A stretch of 64,000 nt of DNA from NCBI GenBank assembly GCA_003254925.1, contig QANZ01035159.1, positions 17,214 to 81,213 on the forward strand, written 5' to 3'. This DNA comes from Chamaecrista fasciculata (Eukaryota > Streptophyta > Magnoliopsida > Fabales > Fabaceae). How positions within the stretch are numbered: the first letter of the stretch is position 1; each line of letters opens with the position of its first letter. The translations under genes and the position numbers were made by a program. The notes under the pieces are model-generated. The model saw only the letters and a program-made list of their open reading frames with translations. It had not been told where the DNA came from and did no database searches. Below, in pieces: positions 12,702 to 25,190 of the stretch.

Positions 12702-13179
12702 CGATCTCGATCTCTCTAACAATTGCCAAGCTATGCTGAAGCTAATGCGGGTTAGTTTCTAACCAATCATGCTTATTTTCCCTGTGAGAATTTTCTAGCT
12801 AGCTAATCATGCCAAACACGACTAGTCATGTATATCATTTCAAACTAGAGGAAATATTGTCGTGTTAATTTTTTAAATAAATGGTAGCAGTTTCAAACAG
12901 AATATGACAGATAAAATTTTATTGAATGCTTTAAAAAGAAAATTACTAAATGTATTAAAATGACGATGTAAAACTTTAATTTTCATATGTTTTGTTTTTG
13001 GGCTTTAGTCTCGGTGTAGAATATGGATATAATCATATAATATAAGGACAGTGAAGCAGCCGCGGTTGATGGTAACCTAGATGCCGACCGCAATGTTGAC
13101 AGACCATAGATAATTTGAAATATGAATATTTAAACCAAAAAAAAAACAGTGACGTTGCTTATGATTTAATAATGGGTAG

Positions 13180-13872
13180 CACTATAGTAATACTGATTAT
13201 TGAAGAATTAGGGATTTTTCAACTGGACTCTAAAATTTCTCCTTCGTGAGAGAAAATCCTTTTCATCGTGAGAGTTTTTATGAGTGTAACTTTGGGTCGC
13301 TGCTGAGACAGCGGCGGTAGCCCTCCCTCTAGTTATAGAATTTTGTGGCGACGACGTTCTGGATTAGGGCTCCCATGACGGCATTCTGTGGCGGCAAATC
13401 TGGACTAGGCATTCCACGGCGTCTTCTGGCTTCCATAGTGGCTTCCTGGTTTGGTCTTGATTCTTTAGTGCTCTTCCATGACGTTGTTTCGTTTTATTAT
13501 CTTATTATTGTTGCTTTGAGTATGTTAATATTTTTTTTAGAACAACCATTAGGGTTGCCTGTTGTCCTATTTGGAAGAGTTTGTCTCTTTTATATGACTT
13601 TATTTATGTTTCTTGTTGTTTAAATGGTTGTAGCTTTAGTTGGATCCCTAGATGCGCTAACTTGGCCATTGATGATCTTGCTAATTTGTCTAAAATGAGG
13701 ATGGGTCCTCTTGGATAGGTTGTAAACCCTCCACCTTCGTCAGTTGATATCCTATCAAATATTGCTGTTTATACTAGAGAGAAATTGACTATTTTTACTT
13801 TGTTTTCGTTTGTATTGTGCTTGACTTTATCTTACTTTTGAATGAATTATTTTTTAGGCTAAAAATAAATAA
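13180..13872 (+). mobile_element. LINE-like retroposon with 12-bp target duplication
   Basis: AATAATGGGTAG occurs at 13168-13179 and again at 13873-13884. The related locus near 18670-18700 continues across this point without the intervening 693 bp, so it is an insertion. The 3' end is A-rich (GGCTAAAAATAAATAAA), pointing to target-primed reverse transcription in plus orientation. A 92-codon open frame inside shows no domain I recognise. The source is probably the 3' end of a LINE, but a retroposed transcript cannot be excluded. Confidence 0.6.
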
Positions 13873-14559
13873 AATAATGGGTAGAACAATGTATAATTAC
13901 AACTATTAAAGTGAGTCAACTTAGTTCACCGTATGTTGGTTCACATAATTAGATATGATGCAGTTTTTCCTTTCCATTTTATAATGTAAGCAGTTTTTCC
14001 TTTCCATTACTTTTTATGACACGATAGAAGCGAAGGGAAAGTTTTGATATTAATTAATTTAGCCAAAATTTTCTAATGAATAAAAATACCTTTTCATACA
14101 TATATATATATATAGTTCTCTTGTATCTAGTGAGTCTAATTTTATTTGCCAAAATGCACAAATCCCCTCTGAATTTTAGGTCTAGTGCACAAAATATCCT
14201 TGAGTTTTGAAATTGTGTAGATAACACCCTTAAATTTTCAATTTGGAGCAATTAACACCCTTTCATTAGTATTTTATCCATTTTTTCCGTTAAGTGCCAC
14301 CTATGTTTATTTTAATGAGGGTATAGTAGTAATTTCAGTAAAATCCTGAGAACTCATCCAAACCCTCGACCCATCTATCTTCCCATTTCATTTGCTAAAG
14401 CTGCTACCTATATGAGATGGTCTTAAATCTTAATTGCCAAGTGTTTCTGCAAATGAGATAAAAGTTTTACAAGTTAAAGGAGTGATCTTGATTAGTATAT
14501 TTGAAAACCCAAGACAATGCAAGATGGTAATTAATCGAGATATGCGAAGGAGAGCACCG

Positions 14560-16491
14560 TCATCTATCAAATGCGTGGGCGGCGGAATCCACCGCTGCAC
14601 TCATCACTCTTAGCCTTCCACCTCCACTAGGGGAATGTGTAATCATGAGCATATCAAATCCAAAGGCAACCTCATCCCACATTCCATTTCCTTCTTCCTT
14701 CACAGCAAAGTCCACGATCACCACCTTCCCTTTCTCCTCGTCTCTTATCGCTCTTCTGCAATTCTTTAATATTCTTATGCTTTCATCGTCGCCCCAACCA
14801 ATCAGTATCGACTGCTTCATTACGTACACATACATATAATTAAAGGGCAATTTTTATCCTAAATATATGCCTTAATGTTTATTTTAGTCCATTATATTTC
14901 AAAATGTTTAAATTGACCTTAATTGTTAGCAAAATGTTTCACTTTGGTCTCAAATTATTGAATATGACTCGTTTCAAGCTCAAATTAAACATGGCGAGTT
15001 TAGAGCTACATATTGTTTTCAAATAGTACTTTATTTATTCAGTTGGGACTGTTAGCAAACGAGCTCAAATCGGTCATAAAAGTAGGCATCTCATTTCATG
15101 TTCAAACAAGCAAAGTCGATTATATCTCTCTCGTTTTAAATTTGAATGCAACTAATTCAGAGCTACGAGTTCCTCTTAATAAGTCATTTGAACTTGAAAT
15201 GAGAGATGAGAGAAATATGATCAAATTCAATAGTTTGGGACCAAAATACAAAATTTTCTCAATATTTAGGACCAAAATGCAAAAAACGAAATTAGTTACA
15301 GATCAACTATGGAATCGTCTATAGCTAATCTCGTTTTTTCTTGTAGTGAAATGACCAAAATGACCCTTGACCTATGTACATTTTGGATTTTATTATTATT
15401 TATATATATAAATATATGTCGTGTCGTGTCATGTAATTTTAAGAATTCATCGTCTCGATGTATCTGTGTCCCGTGTNTATTCAGAGCTACGAGTTTCTCT
15501 TAATAAGTCATTTGAACTTAAAATGAAATACGAGAGAAATATGACCAAATTCAATAGTTTAGAACCAAAATAAAATATTTTGCCAACATTTAGGATCTAT
15601 TTGAACATTTTGATACATAAAGAATCAAAATGAACATTAGAGCATACATTTAAAACCAAAATGATCCTTTGAACTATATATATATAATTGTATATATACC
15701 TTCATGAAAACAACATGAGCTTGAGGAATAGAATGGAACATGTCTCCTCCGACGTGGGTGACTCCGTCGTACTGAGGTGCGGTAGCGATGACATGCGGGA
15801 GATCAAAGTTGATGCACTTGATGTGCGGATACGATTTCACAATCTGAGAAGCGACCCATCCAATCCCTCCTCCCACATCCACCAATGATCCCATGCTCTC
15901 AAACCCATCCTTGTATCCTGCGGTGACAGCTTTCATCACAATCCTAGCCGTACACTCCATCGCCTCGTTGAACACCTTGTTATACTCTGGCTTTTCCATT
16001 GCATACTCCCAAATCTCACACCCATGAGCCTTCTTGAACGCTCACTCACTTTCTCTCACGCCATGGCTCACATGGTTCCATGGCACCAGTGTGCTTGGAT
16101 GGTTCATCATCACTATCATATCTAATAGGCTTTGACCCTGGCTCGTGTCACGTAGGAGCCATCTGGAAGAGTAGGTTAGGTCGTACAGCGTGTCTCTACC
16201 GTCGGATGGGTGATGAGCGCTGAAGATCCTACGGCGGACGAGCAACCTCATGATGCGCTCCAAGCACGTGATGTCTGGAGAGGGTGCATCGGATAGTGCC
16301 GCGATTATCTGGGACAAGGTGATTGGTCCACCGTGGCGGTGTATAATATCTGCTATGCCCAGCTCCACAGCGGATTTGAGAACCATGGAATCTGCAAAAC
16401 TGAACATATACTTCCATATATCAGCTTGCCCTTGTAACATCAATAATGCATTTGCCTCCTCATCTCTCATTGGATTGTTATTCTCTGCCAT
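14560..16491 (-). pseudogene. O-methyltransferase pseudogene (nonsense codon, no catalytic His)
   Basis: This is a two-exon OMT relic. Exon 1 (16491-15700) starts MAENNNP and keeps the MLQGQADIWKYMFSFADSM dimerisation block and the SAM-binding VDVGGGIG motif. Codon 150 (16044-16042) is TGA in the otherwise continuous frame, just before AFKKAHG. The donor after AAG at 15700 is intact. Exon 2 begins at 14811 after a good acceptor, but the block that reads ILHDWSDDD in intact copies reads ILIGWGDDE, so the catalytic histidine is gone. The C terminus after GGGR is replaced by unrelated residues and lacks the ERTELQW and IIEAYP blocks. The intron (14812-15699) carries repeat insertions. It cannot make an active enzyme. 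Confidence 0.85.
14850..15670. repeat. Rearranged foldback repeat in an OMT intron
   Basis: Sequence with GAGCTCAAATCGGTCATAAAAG, AACAAGCAAAGTCGAT-like and CAGAGCTACGAGTT blocks matches the fuller copy at 57065-57592. Part is duplicated after the single N at 15477 (15158-15290 against about 15478-15600). Near 15285-15348 a TTTCTTGTAGTG end, typical of CACTA termini, is embedded. The region is a mosaic of insertions and perhaps a mis-join. Confidence 0.5.
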
Positions 16492-16554
16492 CTCTCGTGA
16501 TTCACTCTCTAATTTTCCAATACTACGTATACACACCAAACAAGAGAAACAGCC

Positions 16555-16566
16555 ACCTCTATAAAT
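16555..16566 (-). promoter_or_regulatory. TATA-like box of the OMT pseudogene
   Basis: On the minus strand TTATTTATAGAG lies about 65 bp before the ATG at 16491. A TATA-like word followed by AGAGGTGGC is at the same relative place in other array members (near 18160), so this looks like an inherited core promoter. Confidence 0.4.
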
Positions 16567-16720
16567 AATAAGCTAAGTACAGAAGCTTACATTTTCTTCA
16601 GCAAGACTAAAACTCTAGCTTTAATTAATTATTGCCTACGTTGTACCAAAAAAAATTAATTATTGCTTACTCTATTCAAATCTCTCTTTTATTTCTTTAG
16701 TTTTTACCTACTCATTATTT

Positions 16721-17066
16721 CTATGAAACATAGACATTGACACGGTCACACGGACATGAGCCATAAACCAATACGTTAAATTTTTAAAATTATACGACAC
16801 GACACGACATATATTTATATGCAAAAATAATTAAAAATACATAAATTTTGATGAAAACTCTAAAAATTATAATATTTATTCATGATATATGTCATATATG
16901 TTATTATTTTCTATTGTTTATCATATTAAAATTATAAAAAATAATTTTATATTCCGAAACTTCTGAATGTGTGTCGTATCACGTATGAGTGTCGTACGGA
17001 CGTCAGACACGGACACGTGTCTAACACATTGACACACCTTCAAAATGAAATGTCCATGCTTCGTAA
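16721..17066. mobile_element. hAT-like MITE
   Basis: A 346-bp element with ends CTATGAAACATAGACATT and the complement of TTACGAAGCATGGACATT. It is flanked by CATTATTT (16713-16720) and CATTATTC (17067-17074), an 8-bp target duplication with one mismatch. It matches 33507-33851 (345 bp) in length, ends and internal GTGTCGT-rich sequence. No coding capacity. Confidence 0.7.
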
Positions 17067-18002
17067 CATTATTCTAGTAAATTTACTTGCTTACAAGCTA
17101 ACTAGCTAAGGAGTGGGTGGATCCTGATTTCCCTTCTTTTTCTCATCTTATTCTTTTCAACGACTCAATCAATTTTGTTTTTGTTTTTTTAATAAAAGAT
17201 TACTTTTATATTTGTTGTAAGTTTTTTAGTTATAAATATTTTTATGGTCAAAATCTAATTTTTATCCTCAAACTTTATGATGAATTCCATATTGATCTTC
17301 AATCTTTTTTTTTATTCTTTTTTAGTTCTCAAATTTTCTTAATTAGTCCAAGGCATGGCTTTGTTTAGTTTTTGCCGGTATCTCTAACATGAATAGTTAA
17401 AATAAATTATTACTCTTTCATGCTTGTCCTAATATTTGAGTTCCAAAATGAGAAAGAAAAAATTTCTTTTTTCAATAGTCACAAATTAAAAATAAATTTA
17501 TTATTGTTTTTTCTTTCTAATTAAAAAGAAAGATTTTTTTTTCTCTCTAGTCTACCGATTTACATATTATATATGACACATATGAAACAGAAATCCTCTA
17601 AGTGATTAGGTGTCTACATATACTAATTACTAATAAATTCACCCAAAATCGTTTTTTAAAAAAAAAAATTACACATACTACACTACTTTACACATTATAC
17701 CCTACACTAAGACATACATACACTTAAATACAACCTCCTCCCTCTTAAATTGGTTCCAAAAACGTGCTGGATTAGCATGTTTTTGGACTGACATGTGTCT
17801 GTCTGAAAACGTGCTGGTCCAGCACGTTTAAAATTAAATCGTGGCACAACTTGATTTATTAGTATCAGTTGCCACACGTGCTATAATAACGCGTGTTTCA
17901 TCTTGTAAATAAAGATAAAATTTAGAGATTTGAGTACATAAAGTTTTTTTTTTGTATTATTAAAGTAAAAAAAAACCAATAAAATGACGATATAAAACTA
18001 TA

Positions 18003-18090
18003 AGCTGAACATGTACTTCCATATATCAACTTGGCCTTGTAACATCAACAATGCCTCATTATCTCTCTTTCCATTATTACTCTCTCCCAT
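18003..18090 (-). pseudogene. O-methyltransferase exon 1 N-terminal fragment
   Basis: The ATG at 18090 opens MGESNNGKRDNEALLMLQGQ, continuing through an IWKYMF block, then a stop replaces the rest of the gene. The upstream 18091-18240 matches the leader of the OMT pseudogene at 16491 (ACACACCAAACAAGAGAAAC and AAAACTCTAGCTTTAATTAA), so this is a tandem duplicate cut down to its 5' end. Confidence 0.75.
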
Positions 18091-19858
18091 CTCTCCTGTT
18101 TCACTCTCTAATTTTCCGACACTACACACCAAACAAGAGAAACAGCCACCTCTCTATATTTAAAAGATCTAACTAATAAGCTAAGGCCACAGAAAGCTTA
18201 CATTTTCTTCTGGAAGACTAAAAAACTCTAGCTTTAATTAATTATTGCTTACTCTTATTCAAATATCTTTTTTATTTCTTTAGTTTTTACCAACTCACTA
18301 TTTTAATAGATTTACTTCAGGAATGGGAGTTGGAATGAGAAAGAAAAATCATGTTTTTAAATAGTCATAAATTAGAGATAAATTTATTGTTACTTATTCT
18401 TTCTAATTATGAAGGGAGATTTTTCTTTCCCTCTCTCCAAATTTAAATATCATGACATAAGAGAAATCGTCTAAATGATTAGGTGTTTAACTCAGAGATA
18501 ATGGCAAAAATTATGACAGGATCATATTTTTGGACTAACGGTGTAGAATATGGATATAATATAACTGAAGCATGGTTACGTTGATGCTAACCTCTAGACT
18601 GCAATAATGTAGCCCATATATAACTTGAAATATGAATATTAAAAATAAAACAGTGAGACGTTGTTTATGATTTAATAATAGGTAGCGCAATGTATAATTA
18701 CAACTATAAATTAAGGTAAGTCAACTTAGTTCACCAATGTGGGTTCACATATATATGATGCGGTTTTTAATTTCCTTTCCATTTTATAATTTAGGGTAAA
18801 TTACAAAGGGTTCTGTGATTTGACCTATTTTCAGATAAGGTTCCCGTGATTTTAAAAGTGTCAAATAAATAGTTATAGTTTGCTTCCTTAACAAAAAGGA
18901 TCTAGAGGTATATTTTCATCTAAAATTTGACGGAAATTTTAGCTAAAATACTATTTTAAGATCCTAACTTTTAATTTTTATGCATTTGACTCCCTGTTTA
19001 TATGAGAGGGCTTTGACAAAAAAAAATCATAACAATAAATGAAATTTTACTCTTCTCTCTCTCAATACATAAGATGCAGTGCTTTCATATATGTTTCGCT
19101 TTGTTCCCATACCAATACCCGATTCACTCAAGTTCATTTTCACAACTTGTACAAGCAAGAGAAGCAGAGAAGACATGACCGAAGAGGCCAAAACTCTGTT
19201 TACTAGCTAATAATGATAGAAAACACATTTTTATTTTAGCTTACTGCATGTGAAAAGGATATATTTGAAGAATAAATCATCTTTTAATATGACCGAGTTA
19301 TTTTTATTTCTGCCAAATTTGACCATGCATGCAACTAGGTAGTGTTGGACTAAATTTTATCTAATTAACTTTTTTATTTCTGATAAATTGTAAAAATTAT
19401 TTAATAACTCAACTCTGAACCTAAAATGAAATAATTAATGTCTAACAATTATTTATTAATCATTCTCCTTCATGAAACAATTTATTTTGGTTAGAATTTT
19501 TTTTATTCCACTTGCAATAAATAGAAGTTGGATCCTCTGTATTTGAATATTTGTATAGTTCTCTAGAGTTAGGCAAAGTGGAGGAGTCAAAAATAAAAAC
19601 GCAGAGTTTTAATTTACTTAATATTGAAAGAAACATTTTGGCCTAATGACAGAGAATTGCACCATTTTCAAATACAAAGAGAATGTGTGTCTCAATAAAT
19701 GTTATATTTCACACGGTCTCTTCCCAACTTTCAAATATAGGTTAAGTACGCATATTATTATTTTGTTTTATTAAGTTATAGAGGATTTGATATAAGAAAA
19801 TGCAGACTACGACGACATTGCAGAAATTAACCTAATGCAATGTTACTGTAAATGAAAT

Positions 19859-20171
19859 TCAAAGTGGATAACCCTCAATAATGGAAAGAAAAGCCGGAAT
19901 GGTGACAAACTGACAATGTTATAACGAGGAAAGCCAGCTTGTTGCAGCAGATTCTTCCATTGCAACTCAGTCCTCTCTTTTCCACCGGAAGTATATGCAA
20001 TCATAAACAAATCATACACAAAGGCAGTGTCATCGAACATTCCATGACCTTCTTCTCCTTCACAATAAATTCAGCTAAAATAACCTTTCCTCTCTTTTCC
20101 GGTATTGCTTTCTTGCAATTTTTTAATATCTTTATGCAATCATCATCGCTCCTCCAACCATGCATCGTCCA
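19859..20171 (-). pseudogene. O-methyltransferase exon 2 with frameshifts
   Basis: Last-exon homologue from the TGG at 20171 to a stop at 19859. The catalytic histidine is present (W.MHGW instead of WILHDW), with three extra bases after it. Compared with the intact copies there is a 2-bp insertion in the EFVVKEE region (near 20052) and an 8-bp insertion (AAACTGAC) near 19905 in the C-terminal block. The middle still reads MFDDTAFVYDLFMIAYTSGG and ERTELQWKNLLQQAGFPRYN. No exon 1 lies upstream. The flanking intron remnant matches that of the intact OMT at 35.5 kb. Confidence 0.8.
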
Positions 20172-20289
20172 CTGCATCATGTATTTAATTTGTCACACAC
20201 AATATATGTATATATATATATGATAAATGATAAAACAATATATAATTAGCGCTGAAGTACAATGATCGTGTCTGTTCGACACATCATCA

Positions 20290-20412
20290 CACATCAACCG
20301 CAGGATGTGCAACACTAATTCCTGGAAAATTGAAAGGCTTAATGGATGAACTTGACGATGCATCTTTGGAAGACATGTTAACCCCACAGCTCTCAACTTG
20401 TAGAGGCCAAAA
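20290..20412 (-). other. Unidentified coding-like fragment
   Basis: Minus-strand frame with VESCGVNMSSKDASSSSSIK followed by PFNFPGISVAHPAVDV, preceded by a pyrimidine tract and CAAG. The composition looks like protein, but I do not recognise the family and there is no start, partner exon or homologous copy in the window. It could be captured gene debris inside the old OMT intron. Confidence 0.2.
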
Positions 20413-21394
20413 AAGCATATCAAGATTGAAAAAAATAATTAACTCGCAACTCCAATTAACATCTCCCAACCCTTGCCTACCGTTGTGTACAACTAAAACT
20501 AATTAGCAAGATCTTTTGTGTATTGCTAATATCAGACATGTTGATTTACTTTTGCTTGCTCCCAAATACTATAACTGCAAACCTATTATTATGCTGGACT
20601 GTAATCATATTAAACCAAAGTATACTTGACTTTCATCTAAAATATATATTGTTCCTATATTTTTCAAATGCATGCATCTAGCAGGACAAGTGCCATCTGC
20701 TGTGCTGACTGGAAAATACCAGAAAGGATCTATATATACCACATGGACTTCTTTGTAAGTATTTTTTTTTAACTTTTATGCCATTAAACCCAAATTCTGT
20801 ACATTCTAGTTCTACCTTGATTACTGTCAGTTTTTTCATTTTTGGCTTCAATTTATGTGTTTATAGCCAATGCTATTAATAGTTTTCTTACTTTGCATTT
20901 GTTTACTTTTAATACAAGTTTATTTATCTTTGTCAGTCTGTTCAATGCATGCTTAGAATACGATACATATCTCCAGCTACAAAACTGAAACAAAACATAA
21001 GTGAGGATGACATTGCTGATGTTCATTCACCTAAAAATCATGCACCTAAAAATCATCAGACAGAAAGAATTAAAAGTAAACAAAAGAAGTATAATAATCA
21101 ATTAAGTTGCGACTAAATTATTCATCATCATTTCAATACAAAGACAACATTCAAACAGAATTTATCCACTGATAATGCATTCTAACGAAGAGGGACACCT
21201 CTGATTATAGAGCAAAGTGTCCACACAAACTTTATTAAATGTAGAAAACAGAAACATCAACAACAACAACCAAAGCCTTTTTTCACTAGGTAGGGTTGAC
21301 TATATGAATCAATTGACGCCGGCCAACGTATTTTATCATTGCACATATCAATCGTAATGTAGAAAATAAAAAGTGTAAAAATAATATAAAAAAG

Positions 21395-21853
21395 CTACAT
21401 GCTTGAGGCTCGAACATTGGCATTTGGCTCGAAAACATACTTAATGAGAGAGTCCTTGATAGGCAAGAGTTGAGGGAATTCTTTCTTCAATTTGGCGGTA
21501 TCAAGCTCATTATTGCTCCTTGGAGCAACTAGTACCTTGGCCTGCTCCTCAAGAGTGAAGTTCTTCCATGTAAAGTTGGGGTCAATATATTCCCTATACA
21601 TCTCTAAGACTTCATTGTGGCTAAGCACTCTAGGGTTTGTGAAATTATAGATTCCAGTGAGGTTTCTCTTTGCCATTTCAATGGAAAAGGGAAGGAGTTC
21701 ATCCAATATAGTCATAGAATTTGGAATGTTCACTACGTTCTCATAGTGAGTGATCTTTGTTATGAAATTGCGCGGGTGGGATAAATCAGATGAGATAGCC
21801 ATTCTGACGCGCAAGGTACATACATTATCATAGTTCTTGAGTAGATCTTCCGC
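21395..21853 (-). pseudogene. NRS/ER (UER1-like) C-terminal exon, copy 1
   Basis: Terminal exon of a bifunctional UDP-4-keto-6-deoxyglucose 3,5-epimerase/4-reductase, which makes UDP-L-rhamnose in the cytosol. It reads EDLLKNYDNVCTLRVRM, then VVNIPNSMTILDELLP, the SHNEVLEMYREYIDPNF block, NFTLEEQAKVLVAPRSNNEL and a normal C terminus ending near YVFEPNA. The acceptor at 21853/21854 is good and this exon has no stops. The first exon, with the nucleotide-binding domain, is absent: the intron matches copy 2 up to about 22035 and then diverges into a CACTA terminus at 22102. As assembled it is a headless gene, though a distant first exon cannot be excluded. Confidence 0.75.
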
Positions 21854-22101
21854 CTATATATGAAATACAACGACCAAATTAAGCATACATATATAGCTGA
21901 GCCAAATGTGTATATATATACATACTTATTGATGATACACATGCATGCAAATAAAAGTGGACATAAAATTTGTCACAACTTCAGAGTTTAAACATATACT
22001 TTAAAATAAACAAATTAAGAGGTTAAGTGGTTAACGGTCAAGAAAGTGAATTCATGAACTGATCATGCATGAACCCGCTATATATGTCTACTATCTACGT
22101 T

Positions 22102-22700
22102 CACTACAAGAAACTGGAGCTTTGGTGGCGAACTTGCGGTGGCAAAATAAAAATTAGCCACAGAAAGTTTCCTTTCAGTGGCGAATTTTAGACTTCGCCA
22201 CTGAACATACCAATAATAAAATTGTTGCATGTTTTTAGTGGCAAACTTCTATAATTTGCCACTGAAAGGTTATCAGTGGCAAAATTTAACTTGCCACTGA
22301 AGCCTTTTAGGTGGCAAACTAATGGAATTTGCCAGTGAAATTAGTGATTCGATGGCAAATATAGTTTTCGCCACCGAAAGGAATTATTGGTGGCCATATT
22401 GATTTTGCCACCAAAGCATTTAGGTGGCAAATTATTGAAATTGGCCACTGAAAATAGTTATTTGATGGCAAAATTATTTTTTGCCACCGAAAAGAGTAAT
22501 TGGTGGCCATATTAATTTTGCCACCAATTAGTTTTTTAATTATTATTATATATATATATCAACAATTTGGGCGGGGAATTAAAAATTTTTGGTGCCAAAA
22601 GTATAGGGGGCAAAAAAAGTGAAAACTATTTTGCCATTGAAAACTTTCTAGTGGCAAAATTGTAATTATAACCATTTATTAATTATTTATTTATTTTTAA
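22102..22700 (+). mobile_element. CACTA (En/Spm-type) transposon 5' end
   Basis: CACTACAAGAAAC at 22102 is the classic CACTA terminus. It is followed to about 22690 by many direct and inverted short repeats of the GTGGCAAA / TTTGCCAC type, as expected for a subterminal region. No matching TTTCTTGTAGTG end was found to the right and no transposase frame is visible, so this is a partial or heavily truncated element. It lies just beyond the broken NRS/ER intron. Confidence 0.65.
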
Positions 22701-24480
22701 AAAATTAAAAAGTTTAACATATGCGCCCCTGCTTTTCATCTACCCGCGTCGTTCTGTCTTCATCATTTTCGCCGAACTCTTCAAAATTTCTCCGTGCTTA
22801 GCAAAACCCTTCAGAATTTCTCACTTCTCTAGCCGTTCTCAGTGCTTAGCTTGTACGAAGAAACGCCGTTGCCGCTGCCAAGAAACGTCGTTGTCGCTGC
22901 CAAGAAATTGCCGTTGTCGTTGCCGTTGGCGAGAGTTCAGTTTCCAGTAAGTTTCCTCAGGCCATTTTCGCTATTGTTCGTCTTCTTCTTCCTTCTTGTA
23001 CAGTTTACTTCCTTTCGCTGTATGGTAGGGTTTAAACGCCTGAAAACTATTTGAAATTCACTCCAAAAAATTAGGGTTATTTCCGTTTTAGAATCTGAAT
23101 AATTAGGGCGTCTTTGAGTGGTGGGTGTCTTTGATTTTGGATTTGGTCCATGGAAGAGTAGTTGAATCTGCCGATGATACCTTTCTGAACATCATCACCA
23201 AACGATACATGAACATGTAAGTGAAACGCATTGTTTAAAGCTAGGTAAACAGATTGGGAGAAGGAAGAAAGAGAAATCCAAACGACAGACCATTTGGACT
23301 TTGGAGGCACTATTCATTCAGACTTGGGAATGAAAAAGCATAGGCGGCATTTAGAGATTGGATTAAGAAAAAAATATGTAAGCTTAGGCTGTGTTTAGAA
23401 TTAAGATTAGGGAAAAGAATAAGTGAACAGAGGTTGGGATTAGGGAAAATCTAATTAAATAAATAACTATAAATATAAAATGTCATCTTTTTTGGTCAAT
23501 TCTTAGTTATATGACATATCTTATGTTATTTTTCTTTGTGTTTGTGAATCTTATGATTTGATACAGTTTAAGATTCACGATTCAAAAATTNTCTTTGTGT
23601 TTGTGAATAAGCAAGTACTAATATACATTACTTATTTTGTTGGCTGTTGCTGTTTACTAATATTCTAGCTACCTGGTGGTTTTCAAATGCTCAGGGAAAT
23701 AAATTCTTCCTGCTGTGCTGTTGTTTGTGCATGACCTGTGGGCATTTGCTTTTCTGTTATTGGAGTTAGATTTAATTACTCTGTTGTTTCATTCTTTGAT
23801 TTGTTACTATATATCTGTCTTGTATTGCTTTTCTTGCTTTCTTATTCCAACATATATATGCAGATCATAAGTCATTCGTTTGTTATTTTGTATAATAGTA
23901 ATTAGTTAGTGTATGACATGTGTTCTGTTTCTCTGTGAGGGCAAAATGAAAGTTGGAAATAAAGAAAAAGAATGATGGAGCCAGTTAAGATATGATGATG
24001 AGGCCTAAACTGAGGACATTACGTTGGGCCCTAGGCATAACTTTTGGCATAGAATGTGAAACGTATATATATATATATGCGTAAAAGTTGCAATCAATAA
24101 TGGAAATCTGCCGAGATGATCAAAATTTTCACTGCTTGGTATTATATTTCAATATTTCCTGCAAAATTTCGAATACTGTTGGAATAAACTTGTAAGTAGG
24201 TGTTATTATGTTAATCCTTGTATGAAGTTTATGGCAATTGCTCTTTTAAACGTATTAAACTGTGCATACACTTCCCATGGAATTGATGTTCTATATCTGC
24301 AGAAGTATTCCATGGCAAATTTGAAGACATCATTTGTACTTCTATCAAACATAAAAGTTGATGAGCATATAATTTTAGGGTACGATATCCTCCTAAAAAC
24401 CAGGACAGTCAGATTATTTTCTTTTCTTGTCCTCTGTTTTTTGTATTTTGTATGTTATTCACTCTCCTTTCATTGATTGG
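22700..24480 (+). other. Possible CACTA internal or unassigned DNA
   Basis: After the subterminal repeats the sequence becomes GC-richer, with CGTTGCCGCTGCC-type repeats at 22862-22935, then an AT-rich stretch with a single N at 23591. TTTCTTTGTGTTTGTGAATC just before that N is repeated just after it. No protein family was recognised. Confidence 0.35.
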
Positions 24481-24483
24481 TGG

Positions 24484-25190
24484 AAAGTAGTCCCGCCGAG
24501 ATCATCGCTTGTAATTTATTTTGCTGACAAACATCACATTTGACCACAAAAGCTTGAATATCACCTTTGATACCTTCCCAATAAACAATGGCAGCCATCC
24601 TTTTGTAAGTGTGGTTATATTCAGAATGTTTGCCAAGTGGTGAAGAGTGAAATTCCTGTATAAGCTAAGGAATTCTAGGTGAATTCTTTTGAAGGACCAA
24701 CCTCCCCTTGTATAGTAAACATCCATTTTGTATTCTGTACCCATTAGGAATCTGCTTCCCTGTCATAATGCTCCTCGTTATGGTGGCCAATTTCTCATCC
24801 TTTTGTACTCTTGCTCCCATTGTTCCTCCATCTTATCATATTACCATAGCACATTAGCAGCTTTATTTTGGATGCCCAGTTGTTGCTGAATTTCAAACTT
24901 GAATCCCATGAGCTTTGAAACCCACTTTGTGGTGCTTCATCCATAACCCACTTTGAGGACCTTTTGATCTGTTCTAATATTAAATTGGTGGCCCATGAGG
25001 AAGTGGCGCCATTTTTTGAAGCGAAAACAATTTCATAAGCTCTTTCTCATTAATAGAACTTAGCTTTGCTGTTTGAGATAGCATTTGGCTGTGATAGGCT
25101 ATATAGGTTTTCCCTCCTGCTTTAGGACAGCCCCAACTCCTGCTCCAAAAGCATCGGCCTCGACCACAAAAGGTTTAGAAAAGTCTGACA
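24484..25190 (-). pseudogene. Ty3/gypsy pol relic (RNase H to integrase zinc-binding)
   Basis: Read on the minus strand and allowing frame breaks, there is an RNase H start like [20 protein letters not shown], then an integrase zinc-binding region with KHSEYNHTYKRM-like residues, VYWEGIKGDIQAFV and CDVCQQNK. This order matches Ty3/gypsy pol. Several shifts and stops interrupt it and no LTRs were found nearby, so it is an old fragment. Confidence 0.65.

Noticed and set aside
15285..15348. TTTCTTGTAGTG as right end of the CACTA element at 22102
   Set aside because: It lies to the left of the 22102 end in the wrong order, and no common internal sequence links the two; at most it is a remnant of another element.
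22110..22690. Regularly spaced GTGGCAAA/TTTGCCAC words, possible CRISPR-like or satellite array
   Set aside because: Both orientations are mixed, spacing is irregular and a CACTACAAGAAA terminus precedes them, so they are CACTA subterminal repeats in a plant genome.
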